From Diphasiastrum complanatum (taxonomy: Eukaryota > Streptophyta > Lycopodiopsida > Lycopodiales > Lycopodiaceae), in the NCBI GenBank assembly GCA_029204225.1, contig CM055094.1:9031234-9095233 (forward strand): 64,000 nt of DNA, written 5' to 3'. Below, piece by piece: positions 34,131-44,490 of the stretch (its first letter is position 1; each line of letters starts with the position of its first letter). The translations under genes were made by a program, and so were the position numbers. Under the pieces are notes generated by a model. It ran no database searches and had not been told where the DNA came from. It worked only from the letters and a program-made list of their open reading frames with translations.

Positions 34131-35165
34131 TTTTTTGAGCTTTTTTTGTAAGAAAGCTCAAGCGTCGAGTCCAGTATTTGGCCTCAGTATAAGCCTTGAA
34201 AATTTTAACGTGTTTTTGGAAGATTTTTGCACATCATTGACACAAATCTGAGTTGGCACGTGTGTATAGTAGACTGTAGTACGGTCTACAAGCTGAGTTT
34301 GAAGTGTTCAAAGTGTTGGCTTCATTTGAATCATAAAAAACCAATGTACATGAGAGTAGAAACTCAAGTCACCAATGTCTCCCAAAATTTGATCTTCTCA
34401 CTATGGAGAGATGAAGCTACATAGTAAACTCACTTCCTTTGAGGAAGTAGACTCAACTTTCTTGCCCTAATGTGTAACCTAAGACTATTAGAGAGCAAGT
34501 GTATTCCAATAGACTGTGCGACTGTACAAGTATTTACGTACATCTAATGAGTGGATCTAGATTAATAATGAGATAATGGATGGAGAGAATATAAATCCAA
34601 CATTAAGTTTTAATAAATTGAAGCTTTTAATTTTTAAAAGTTTGTGAACATAAGTTGAATAAGTTAGATTCACAAAGTTTCAAGACTTTGTGTAATATTC
34701 TAAACACTGACAAAGCTAAATTTCAAAAACTGCAAACCTTTATGAAGTTTCATATCTGAATCTTGATAATGTTTGTACCTTTCAACCTTTGTACTTTCTG
34801 AAAAGTAGAAAGTAAAGGTGAAAAGATAGAAGCAAGGTGAGGATAGGGTACATTACTACCCTTCTCTCCTCCCCAAGGAAAAAAAAAGAGAGCTGCAAGC
34901 AGGTCTGTACCGCACAGATTAGTCCACCCCGCAGGCGTCTATATGGTCATGCGTGGGTTCAAAGGCGCAAATTTTTTTTTCTTTGCTCTTCCAACAAAAA
35001 AAATCTGGGCAAAGTTTAAGCTGCCAAATACTTTTTTTGTTTTTGGCTCCCAAAGCCACAAAACAATTCTTATGGGCTATCTTGTTTAACTGTTAGAAAA
35101 ACAATTCTGACCTTCACTTTCAAAGAATTTGTTAATAGTTGGTCATAGCAAAAGGATACATGGGA
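34131..35165. other. Non-coding stretch
   Basis: AT-rich with poly-A/T runs near 34880, 34972 and 35030. No ORF, RNA or paired repeat was recognised. Confidence 0.4.
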
Positions 35166-35202
35166 AATGTTTTTGGTGATGTTTGTTTCATTACAAAGGA
35201 AG

Positions 35203-35287
35203 GATATTCAAGGGTTGGCTGAGTTGGTTAGCTTGGCATCCAAAGTTTCTTTGGTTCCAAGTTCAAGCCCCCTTGGAAACCAAGATG
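35203..35287 (+). mobile_element. tRNA-like SINE or tRNA retropseudogene, copy 1
   Basis: An 85-bp insert with a pol III A-box-like TGGCTGAGTTGGTTA and a B-box-like AAGTTCAAGCC. It is flanked by CATTACAAAGGAAG at 35189-35202 and 35288-35301. It interrupts copia K coding, and the flanking 14 bp is copia K sequence duplicated at insertion. Confidence 0.72.
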
Positions 35288-35301
35288 CATTACAAAGGAA
35301 G

Positions 35302-35389
35302 ACCCAAGGGAGTTGGCTCAATTGGTTAACGCTTGACATCCAAAGTTTCTTTGGTCTCAAGTTCGAGCCTTCCATTGGAAACCAAGAAG
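35302..35389 (+). mobile_element. tRNA-like SINE or tRNA retropseudogene, copy 2
   Basis: 88 bp, about 80-85% like copy 1, with a better A box (TGGCTCAATTGGTTA) and B box (AGTTCGAGCC). A third CATTACAAAGGAAG follows at 35390-35403. No poly-A tail is visible, and the end is TTGGAAACCAAGAAG. Confidence 0.72.
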
Positions 35390-35639
35390 CATTACAAAGG
35401 AAGAAATCTTGGTTGCTAGGGGCACTAGACAAGGTAGACTTGTCAAGCTTGATGCTTTTGTTATGGCTAACAAAAAGGATGGAATGGAAAAGGAGATTAG
35501 CCTCAACTTTCCAAAGTTCTCTTTTAGCATGAATAAGATTGGTGGATCTTATGCAAAGTTTAACAAGCTTCCATTATAAACAATAACACAAATTTACATT
35601 AGGGCCCTTTTTTAACTCAAAAAGGGCCTCTTCACTAAT

Positions 35640-35896
35640 CGTCATATGAACCATTCCTGCTCAATTGTCACATTTTTATTCGTACACGTGTCGTCATTAA
35701 CACTAGGCAAATTCAATGATGCAGATTAAATCAAGTGTGGGCCCACAAAGTACACCTCTAACATTAACCCTACATGGATACACTTGAAAGTACCTAGTAA
35801 CCAACAATAGCTACACACAGTACCTAGTAGCTTGCTTACCTTATTTACTAAACTATATGCTTAGTCAACTTACAACCACACATGTGTGCACACCTT

Positions 35897-35963
<67 letters not shown>

Positions 35964-36117
35964 GTTCTTTCACTCTTGCTCATTCTCTTTATCCTCCTTT
36001 GATTATATTCGCTAGATAACAAATAGTCTTTCTAATTCTATTATTACTCTCACTCTTTCTTGGTTAAATGTTTATTATCATAGTACCATTATAAATGATT
36101 AGCATTGCAATCTAGAT
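35640..36117. other. Insert in the left arm of the fold-back element
   Basis: About 478 bp absent from the complementary position of the right arm. It contains a (TC)n tract at 35901-35961 and no gene. Its exact edges are uncertain by a few bases. Confidence 0.6.
35901..35961 (+). repeat. (TC)n microsatellite
   Basis: About 30 TC units without visible interruption. Confidence 0.95.
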
Positions 36118-37411
36118 ATAATATATACATTTATTAACTTTTGAAAATAATTGAGATATTATGAAAATATTCTTGTTATAGATAGAAATGTAGTTTTAAG
36201 CAAAAGTGTAAATATTGGTCGAAGAGCCCAAATTTTCAACCTACTGTACCTTAAAGTGATTTTTTTAATCTCTGAAATCACGGTAAGGCACAGAAATCAG
36301 GTCTCCTCAAAGATGAAAATCACGCCCAAAAGAAACAAATTAAACGTATCATGGGCGCTAAAATTTTCATTTTTTTTTCGCTCAAAATCATGATTTTTAG
36401 CCATTTCACTTGATTAGGAGGCCCAAAAAAATGTTTAGAAGCCAAAAAAAAATGTATCCGGAGGCTAAATTTTCATTTTTTTGGTCCGAAATCGCGATTT
36501 TTGGCCGTTTCACTTCATCAGAAGGCCAAAAAAAAGGTTTCAGAGGGATGCAAATTTAGCCTCCGGAATATATTTTTGTTTGTAAACTAAAAAAACAAAT
36601 TGACTTCTAAACACATTGTTTAGGTTCTACTAAGATCAAACAGACAAAATTCATGATTTTTGATGGAAAAATGAAAACATATCCAAGAGGCCAAATTTTC
36701 ATTTTGTTCATAAACATCTTTCATAGCCTTTTGATGAAGTGAAACCACAAAAAATCACAATTTCGGGCAAAAAAAATGTTTAGAAGTCAATTTGTTTTTT
36801 TTAGTTTACACACAAAAATGTATCCCGAAGGCTAAATTCTCATTTATTCTGCCCGATTTTTGGTAGTTTCACTCCATTATAAGGCCATTTTTTTTTTTTT
36901 TTTGCTCCGAAACTCTTTTTTCGGCCTTCTGATGAAGTGAAACGACCAAAAATCATGATTTCAAACAAAACAAAAATGAAAATTTAGCCTCCAAGATACA
37001 TTTTGTTTTGGCTTCTAAATATTTTTTTGGGCCTTCTAATGAAGTGAAATGGCTAAAAATCACGATTTTGAGCCAAAAAAAAATGAAAAAAAATTTGGCG
37101 TCCATGATACATTTTGGTTGTTTTTTTTGGGCGTGATTTTCATCTTTGAGAAGACCTAATTTCTGTGCCTTACCGTAATTTCAGAGATTAAAATAAAAAT
37201 CACTTTAAGATACAGTAGGCTGAAAATTTGGGCTCTTTGACCAATATTTACACTTTTGCTTAAAACTACACATTTCTATCTATAACAAGAATATTTTCAT
37301 AATATCTCAATTATTTTCAAAATTAATAAATGTATATATTAAGATTAGTGAAGAGGCCCTTTTGAGTTCAAAAAGGGCCCTAATGTAAATTTGTGTTATT
37401 GTTTATAATGG

Positions 37412-37896
37412 ATCATCACCTAATTTGTTTGGATTTTCAAATTCGGACTTTGCTGGAAATCAAATGGATAGAAAATCCATAAGTGCACATGCTATTTTTA
37501 TAGGTGATGGAGGTATCTCATGGATGTCGAAGAAACAAGCAACAATATTTTTATCATCTAGTGAGGCTGAGTACAAAGCCCTAACTTCATGCACAAAGGA
37601 GATGCTATGGATCAAAAAGATAATAATGGATTTCGACTTGTTGGATTTTCAAAAGTGTCCAATTATCTTTTGTGATAACTTTTTAGCCCAAAGTTTGGCA
37701 AGCAACCTTGTTGTCTATACAAGGAGCAAGCATATTGAAGTGGCTTATCATTTTGTGAGAGAACAAATCATGGCAAAGGAAGTGGAGCTTCAAGATGTCT
37801 CATCAAGGGAGTGTGTGGCTGATATCTTCACTATGAAGCATAGAACTGCTCTTGGAATACTATCAAAATGTATGCTAAAACTACATGACGAGGGAG
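37412..37896 (+). pseudogene. Copia K RNase H fragment
   Basis: Begins at PNLFGFSNSDFAGNQMDRKS, then SWMSKKQATIFLSSSEAEYKAL, TRSKHIEVAYHFVREQ and ECVADIF. It is in one frame to the stop near 37901 but has lost a short piece where element 1 reads TKPLGKD. It is clearly the same family as element 1 RNase H (about 70% alike by eye). A purine tract GAGGGAG precedes the LTR. Confidence 0.9.
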
Positions 37897-38523
37897 TATG
37901 AAAAATTCAACTAGTTTAGTTTGAGGCCTACTTGGAATTCCAGCTTAGAGATAGATTTTTTAATTCAATAAAGGCCTAAATAGTTTTTGTATTATTTTTG
38001 GCAAGTATATTTCTAGATGAGGTCAGATTTGAACCCATTCTAATTGGCTAATATAGATACATTGCATTTAGTCACTAAAAACTAGGTTTTTGGTGTGAAG
38101 TACCTAGAAGTTGCTATTTTAGGGCTAGTTTAGGGAAAGTGGACAAATAACATTATGACTGATAGTAAATAGATGTACAAGCATGGAGAAAGTGTCTTTA
38201 TATGTGAAGAATTTTTTTCTTTTAATTCAATGTTCATCTCTTGCGTATTTCTCATGATATCTTGAGTTCTAGTGTACAGAATGTGAATTTTCCTGTTGTA
38301 CTTGGATCCACACGTGTGATCAAGTATTGTTTTCTACTGCTGACGTTGTATGGACATGAACAGTACCATATCAAATCTTAGTGTTTATTATCATGAATTT
38401 TCAATTCTAGCATGTGTAGATGTATGATTTCTAGCTTACATGTGAATGATTCTAGATGCGCATCCAAATTTAGTCAAGATCTTGTTGATCCATGAATTGT
38501 TTTTTGGATCTGAATTTCTCACA
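37897..38523 (+). repeat. 3' LTR of copia K
   Basis: 627 bp. Its start, TATGAAAAATTCAACTAG, and end, GGATCTGAATTTCTCACA, correspond to TGTGAAAATTG and GGATCTGTATTTTTCACA of the element 1 LTR. The middle is diverged. It keeps CACACGTGTG near 38310. Confidence 0.82.
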
Positions 38524-38838
38524 GGACATTACATCAACGAATATTCGAATGGCACACGTTACTGTGTCATTTGAAACATGTACAATCATAGGACCAATAA
38601 GTACAAGCGGCATGAACCGCATTGGCATTTGCAGCATAGCCATAACAACAACAGCAGTCACAACCACAACCACAATAACAACAACGACCGTTGTCGTACT
38701 AGCAAAGATAGAATATGCAACAACGGCTAATTCCGAAAGGCTGATCCATTATTGTCAAGATTTATCAGAAGATATTTGTCTATTTTGCAATCATTTGGGA
38801 CATAGATATTTCAGTTGTGTTCTGTATCACAGACACTG
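38524..38838 (+). pseudogene. Possible gag scrap with zinc knuckle
   Basis: One frame reads CLFCNHLGHRYFSC, a CCHC pattern (near 38778-38820). An upstream frame is rich in His and Asn (HSHNNNSSHNHNHNNNN), as in some Gag linkers. Frames do not join, so this is a weak call. Confidence 0.4.
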
Positions 38839-39108
38839 TGTTGAGAATTTGCTGTGGGAATTGCCTCCACCCCGATTGAATTATTGTTTCAATGATTAGA
38901 TCAGATATCTGTACTTCTGGGTACTTTCATGATCTTCTTGATCTTTTTGGAGCATGAGGATAGAAAAGATGTCGCGATGATTTTTGTGTCGCTTCAAGTT
39001 GTTTGACTTCGCTTCGTGTCTTTTGAGTTTCACGTTCGCGAACATTTTCGTTAGGTAGAGGGCTAAAAGCTAGCAAAGCTTTGATAGTATAAACGTTTTG
39101 TTTCTTCA
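38839..39108 (-). repeat. Probable 3' LTR of copia L
   Basis: On the minus strand it follows the purine tract TTGAGAGGGAGC (39120-39109), starts TGAAGAAAC and could end CTCAACA at 38839, giving 270 bp. It is bounded by the zinc-knuckle scrap, into which L may have inserted. Confidence 0.55.
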
Positions 39109-39114
39109 GCTCCC

Positions 39115-40487
39115 TCTCAAAGCATGGTAGCTTGACGACTCCAAGACTGCTCCTCTGTCTCTCAAAAATTTCTTTTGTCTAGGGCCTTTGTGAAGATGTC
39201 AGCAACCATGTCTTTCATTCCGATGAAAGTGGTCTACAGTATCTTCTTCTCAATCAGATCCCTGATCAAGTGGTACTTGATCGCGATGTGTTTGGTTCTT
39301 GAGTGGAACACAAGATCTTTTGTTAGATGTATTGCAGATGTGTTATCCATCTGCAAAATCAGAGGCTCGTTCCTTGTTTCGTCCAATTCGTCTAGGAACT
39401 ACCTTAGCCAAATTATTTCATTGGCCATCTTTGCTGATGCAACGTACTTTGCTTCGCAGGATGAATGAGCCATAATGGTCTGCTTCTTGTTGACCTAGAG
39501 AACTGCTGCTCCTAACACGATGGTGCATCCTCCTGAGATGCTTTTGCAATCGTCCTTGAGGGATGCCCAGCTAGCATCACTATAGGAAAGCATCTTGAAA
39601 CCTACATCACGACAATAACACAAGCCATAATCTCTCATTAATTGAAGATATTGCAAAATTTGTTTTGCAATCTTCCAATGTGTCGAGCCTGGATTCGTAC
39701 AGAATTGGCTCATCCTGAACACTGCATAAGCAATGTCAAGACATGTGTTGTCTGCAAGGTACATCAGTGAACCTATCAGCTTCCTATAAGGTGTGAGCTG
39801 CATTTGTTCTCTCCCTTCTTCAGTCCTCGGACAATCATCGTTTGTTAGCACCGTTCCTACGAGCATTGGAGTATTCGCTCCTTTGCAATTCAGCATCCCA
39901 AAATCCTCTAGGATTTTCTGGGTGTATCTGGACTGGTGAAGGTACAACTTACCTCCCTCATAGTCCCTGTCAATTTGCAAGCCAAAATAACACATGGCTT
40001 CTCCCAGATCCACAATCTTGAAATGTTTCGAGATGTCTTTCTTCACTTCAACAATTAGCTTCTCACTCTTGCAGAGTATCAAAGTGTCATCCACATATAC
40101 AACCACAATGATGATTTGTCCATCTGTGACTCTAACATACACATTGGAGTCAGCCAACAGTGGCTTGAATCCTAATGATTTCAGGGCTTGATCTTTCTTT
40201 TTGTACCATTTTCGAACTGACTATTTCAGACCGTAGATACGTCTATGCATTCTACATGCATAATCAGGAAGTGAATTCGAGACATATCCTGGGGGTTGAT
40301 CCATATAGACCTCTTCGTCTAGCTCGCCATGCAAGAAGGTTGTCTTCTCATCCACAATGTGGATCCTGAGATCATAAGCAGCTGCATATGCAAATAACAA
40401 TCGTAGGGACGAATGTTTGACGACAAAAGAGAAGGGTTTAGAGTAATCAATACCATCGTTGGCGTGAGAGAAATATTGTTCTCCCAC
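39115..40487 (-). pseudogene. Copia L RT-RNase H fragment
   Basis: Starts in RT: IDYSKPFSFVVKHSSLRLLFAYA (near 40450) and the VDEKTTFLHGELDEEVYMDQP segment. One stop lies near 40221, then the catalytic strand VVYVDDTLIL (near 40090). RNase H has YSDASWASLKDD near 39580, then a shift near 39494. The later parts (SCEAKYVASAK-like and HSRTKHIAIKYHLIRD-like) are broken by shifts. Everything before RT and the 5' LTR is missing. RNase H resembles B/D more than element 1. Confidence 0.85.
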
Positions 40488-40729
40488 GAGTAATTGTCTC
40501 GCTTACTAGCGAACTTGTGGATCTTCAGATCCTATTCAGAATTGTCTCGAACACAAATAGACTCGTATTCTGTGTTTTTTCGTCTTCTTGCTTACTAGCA
40601 TTAGACTACTTCAAGTGTATGTATCAAGTATCATCCAGACAGTATATAGTCGCCTCGTGTAACTTCTAGATTAGAGTGATTAAACATCTACAGCTAATCA
40701 CGAATTACAAGAGTGGCAGATTAGCCACG
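40488..40729. other. Stretch with no recognised gene
   Basis: Lies between copia L and the start of homology to the thaumatin-like locus. Nothing identified. Confidence 0.35.
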
Positions 40730-40849
40730 ACCTAGGGTGTATTTGCAAGGACGAATGGGTGGCAATGAGTGATTACGTGGAGGAGTAAATTCCATATAAA
40801 AGGTTAACACATGTAAGAGGAAACTTGCATAAAGAGTTGAGTCTAATAC

Positions 40850-41053
40850 AATGCTCTCAAAAAATTGACAAACACAAACAACTCAATTGTTGAAATTCAT
40901 TTTTTATCGCATTATTTTAGATTTATAAGTTTTTTTATATGGCTCAAAATCAAATGCTTTTATAATTAATTATAAATGTTAGGTTTTAAGGTTTTATTTT
41001 AGCCTTTTATGGATTCCATAATAAGTTTGTTTGAAACTTTTTTTAAGAGCATT
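40850..41053. mobile_element. 204-bp MITE-like element, copy 2
   Basis: Ends AATGCTCTCAAAAAA and TTTTTTAAGAGCATT form an imperfect terminal inverted repeat. It is homologous throughout to 20159-20363 in reverse orientation. It interrupts a block otherwise alignable to the upstream region of the intact thaumatin-like gene, so its insertion is visible by comparison. Confidence 0.65.
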
Positions 41054-41806
41054 GAGATCCAAATCCAAATGAAATAAATGTAGTTGTAGTAGTACACGAT
41101 TTGCAAGGAGAAACGGGTGGTAGTGGTTGATTTAGACGGCGACGTTTTATAGCAACACTCAGATTTAAATACTAAAAAGTCTTGACTGCTGTAACGTGTT
41201 AGACTGGTTCATACGGTAGAATTGGCTTGGAGTTGTTTCAAAACTTCAAGACAACGAATCCGTTGGTGCACAGCGTCTAAAGACTCTAAACCCACTTTTG
41301 TGCGATCCTTATACTCTTCTTTTTTTTGTTTCTGTCTTCTCTCCTTATCCTTTACCTTTATCATCTTCTTGACAACAGGCAAAGCCTATGCTGCAAACGT
41401 GTCTAAAAAAGAAAGGTGTTTCTCCTTATCGCAATCTTCCTGATAAAGTCTTTGCCCTTCTACTAGTCAAAGATTATGTGATAGCATTTTTAAAAATCTG
41501 ACAGCTTGGGCATGCATGGAAAGTCACTTCAAGCTCATCGATCTAGTCATAATACTTCGTCACATGTCATTGCTGATGAAACAAATATAAAGATATTCAG
41601 TTATCCTGAAGTACCTGTATGAGTGGTCTCTTCCTCCCGTGTCTCTAATCAGCTTTTTGAGCTTATTCTTCAGTCTCTTGTGGAAACAATATTGCCTTCG
41701 GCCAGATTTCGATTTGCAAGATCGAATTGGAACAAGTCGAACCTCTTGTCCCCTAATTAAGTCTTTGCTATTGATCTCTTTGAGCTTTGCAATCTCAGCT
41801 ACTAAG

Positions 41807-42414
41807 ATGGCGTCGCATACTAGAATTGGAGGCCGGATGATCGGGTGCAAGTCGGTGGCATTCACGGCCACCTGCTTGCTTGTGCTTCTCATCCCTGTCG
41901 ACGGTAAGTATCCTTTAAGATTCAGATAGGGAGGTGCAGGCTGCACAAGTAATTATAAACGTTAAGTTATGAACAATCTTATATATGGAAAGATATAAAT
42001 TCTATAGGGTTGATCTTCATGAGGGGGGAGCTTTTGCACTAATTGACACTTTCATGATTAAAGAATTAAGCTCAGCTGGTTGCAGATTGAAACGGCAAAA
42101 ATTATTACCTGCTAGTACCACTCCATTTACTGCTTAGTGTCGATAAAATACGTCAATGGTCATCAGTGATTCATTTTCCCACTTCCAGAGCTTAATTCAA
42201 ACATTTAACAAACACAACCCTCAAAGGCTCTGGCGATGGCTTCTACAAACATGATGGCAACTCCGGCCTTCCTACTCCAGGCACTCAAGATTTCAAGAAT
42301 GCATGCCCTGAGGCCATCACCTTCACAACTGACACTACAGGAACCCGCGTGTATGGCTGCTCCACAGGCACCAACCATGAAGTGGTCTTCTGCTACAGCG
42401 CCCTAAATACATAG
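41807..42414 (+). pseudogene. Broken thaumatin-like gene, second copy
   Basis: Exon 1 (41807-41903) encodes MASHTRIGGRMIG... and ends LLVLLIPVDG at a GTAAGTATCC splice donor, exactly like the intact gene. The intron then matches the paralogue until near 42195. There it jumps directly into the middle of the last exon: GSGDGFYKHDG, FKNACPEAITFTTD, GCSTGTNHEVVFCY (42225-42396). The end of intron 1, all of exon 2, intron 2 and the start of exon 3 are deleted. The stop is shifted to add SALNT. Six of the ten mature cysteines are missing. It cannot make a normal thaumatin-like protein. Confidence 0.88.
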
Positions 42415-42595
42415 TATTGGGATGCTGGCTATATTTACAACACCACGTATATATGGTTCTTGTTACAGAGATTCCAGGCATAATAAGTCATGAAAAGTCC
42501 AAATAATTTTATGAGCTAAGAATGTATAGTCATAAGTCAAGTTCTCTTTTGGAACAGACAAGTAGTAAGTAGTAAGTTCGTTAATTACGTATTAG

Positions 42596-42738
42596 ATAAC
42601 GGCCCCTGGAGGGCCCGTTATGAGATTTTGCTCATAATTGGCCCTTTAGGGCCCGTTCTCCGACGTTGTGCCGGGGGGGGGGGGGACTGTGCGCCCGAGG
42701 GCGGACACACACACAATCTTCCGCGGGTGGAAGGGCCG
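42596..42738. other. GC-rich insert downstream of the broken gene
   Basis: About 140 bp replacing unrelated sequence of the intact locus. It contains GGCCC-type repeats, a G13 run near 42674-42686 and an ACAC run. Origin unknown. Confidence 0.45.
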
Positions 42739-42840
42739 AGGAGCCAATCTGTTGTACTTATGAGTCTTAGCCTTTCCTATGCAATTAGGTGGATTTTCAT
42801 TTGATTGCACTAACGGGACTGCTGAAAATGATTGTTTGTA

Positions 42841-43199
42841 TAGGGGAACCCCCTGTTTCAAGGCCTTAGGCCCGAGGGTGGGGGCCTTCCCCCCACGTAA
42901 AGGGTGTCAAAAAATTTCTGTCTTCTGAAATTTTTTACAGAATTCAGTTTTTACAAAAAGTTTTTTGAAATTTTCAGTTTTTAAGTTAGATTTTTTACAT
43001 CTATTTTTGCAAAATTTACTGATTTTTTACAAAACTTTTATTTTTATAGCAATTAAAATTTTCTTACATAAGGTAGTAATTTTTTGGATAAGTAGGTGAA
43101 TTTTTTACATTAGGTAATAAACTTTTACTATTCGTAAAAACATTTGTCATTTTTACTTGTGGTAAAACAATTTTTTAAGAGGAACCTAAGGTTCCTCTA
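42841..43199. mobile_element. MITE-like insert with TA ends
   Basis: A 359-bp T-rich segment bounded by TAGGGGAACC and GGTTCCTCTA, an imperfect terminal inverted repeat with TA at both outer ends. A 19-bp palindrome GAGGAACCT-A-AGGTTCCTC closes the right end. It lies between two blocks (ending 42840 and starting near 43265) that are close together in the intact thaumatin-like locus. Confidence 0.5.
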
Positions 43200-43375
43200 A
43201 TGTGTGAAGTTGCTACAGCTATCATATTCTTTCAATTAAGGTTACCTCAAAATACATACCTAGGAAATTCTTTTGTAGTGCTTTTAGGATGGCTTCGTAA
43301 ATTGCAACCTGCCGAAATCTCTAGACAAATGTTCCAAATATGGTACTATCAATAAGTGTTGTATAATGTCAGTTG

Positions 43376-43740
43376 AAACAATCGTATACGAAATCCATTG
43401 TCATAATTGCTAGGAACACAAATGCAGAGCACAAACAACTGCTACAGAATAGATACAAGAAAGCAATAAGCGAAGAGCATTCAAGATAGCAGAGACCCAA
43501 CAGATAGAGCAAGTCGCAAGCCTGGATATTGGATACTCTTATGCTCTTTAAATACATGTTATGTCCCAGCAAAGAACAAGACATGAAGAAGAAGATAATT
43601 TGCGTTCACACTATTTCCAGTAAAATATACTATTTACTTATACCTGTTACGGTTCAGAATCCGGATGCTCACGCTCTCGGTAACTAACTCGTGCTACAGC
43701 TTACCTGTCCAACTGATCAGACCGAGACAAAAAAAAAAAA
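43376..43740. other. Non-coding stretch
   Basis: No gene recognised. It lies between the end of homology to the thaumatin-like locus and the start of the segment duplicated at 49.7 kb. Confidence 0.35.
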
Positions 43741-43744
43741 TGAT

Positions 43745-44430
43745 ATATTTCTAGATAGGAAACTTGTAAAAAAATGTATGTGTCTCAACTTAATCTACGG
43801 AAAGTCTCAACTTAATCTACGGAAAAATGTAATTTTTTAAATACTTTTCAAATTATGAATTAAAAAAAAATCCCTATGTATTATATGTCTATATCACTAA
43901 AGATAGGCCAATTATCTCTTCAAATTCTACTTCAGCATCTACTAATCAATACTCTAATTCAAACGACGAAAATGAATGATGAGTCGCTTGAAATCACTCA
44001 ATTTTTTGGGTGCCTATTTCTCAAGAATGATGAAATCAGATGAATATTGAGCTTAGGATAATCACGTAGCTCAAATTTCATCCATATGACTCAAGATAGC
44101 TCAAATTGAATGCTTAGCATGTAATTTTGATTTTTATTAGCTTACATTGGTTGTTGAGTGACCAATTTCAATCATTTTCAAGCCCAATCTGCTTAAGTTT
44201 CCTAGAATTTCATCCCTTATTGACAAAGTTGACGGCTATCACATGAGATACCTAAAATTCAATGTATATCATTGAAGACGGTGCAGCAGGTTTTCCTTTT
44301 CACCTTCTATCCTAGATCTAAGCACCTGCAAAGCATCAAGTAATGAAATAGATTCTAACATGTCATGTGGAGGTTCTTTCGGGTTGGACGTACACACATA
44401 GGGTGCCAAATCTCTCATACTTATTCATAT
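43745..44430. repeat. Degenerate repeat block, short version
   Basis: Matches 49740-49860 and 50870-51310 in direct orientation. It contains words such as GATAGCTCAAATT and GTTGAGTGA that make up the longer array at 49.9-51.3 kb. Confidence 0.7.
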
Positions 44431-44490
44431 TGTAGATCTATGATCAAACTAAAAACTAGGGTTTAGTCAAAGTTCGCTGAATCTCCAACA

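Larger units (their letters stand above)
35166..35565 (+). pseudogene. Copia K protease-region fragment
   Basis: Once the two inserts at 35203-35389 are ignored, the frame reads VFGDVCFITKEE...ILVARGTRQGRLVKLDAFVMANK. This matches the segment after protease in element 1 (FIGDACLISK, GRRHGKLFKLDACVIS). Coding fades after about 35530. The remainder of K reappears at 37412, beyond a fold-back element. Confidence 0.75.
35571..37411. mobile_element. 1.84-kb fold-back element inside copia K
   Basis: The whole segment is one long inverted repeat. Outer arms: 35571-35638 (starting CCATTATAAACAATAAC) and 37343-37411 are near-perfect complements. Inner arms: about 36117-36680 and 36700-37342 are complementary with roughly 85% identity. 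Sub-repeats such as TTTCACTTCATCAGAAGGCC recur in them. The left arm is split by a 478-bp insert (35640-36117). There is no transposase ORF. Copia K coding stops before it and resumes after it in a later domain, so it sits at a deletion or caused one. No target duplication was found. Confidence 0.75.

Noticed and set aside
35571-37411. Fold-back element read as two inverted LTRs
   Set aside because: It has no TG...CA ends, primer site or purine tract, and the complementarity is nearly continuous to the centre.
41560-41946. 128-codon minus-strand ORF over the second thaumatin-like locus
   Set aside because: It is antisense to exon 1 and the 5' region of the broken gene and matches nothing.
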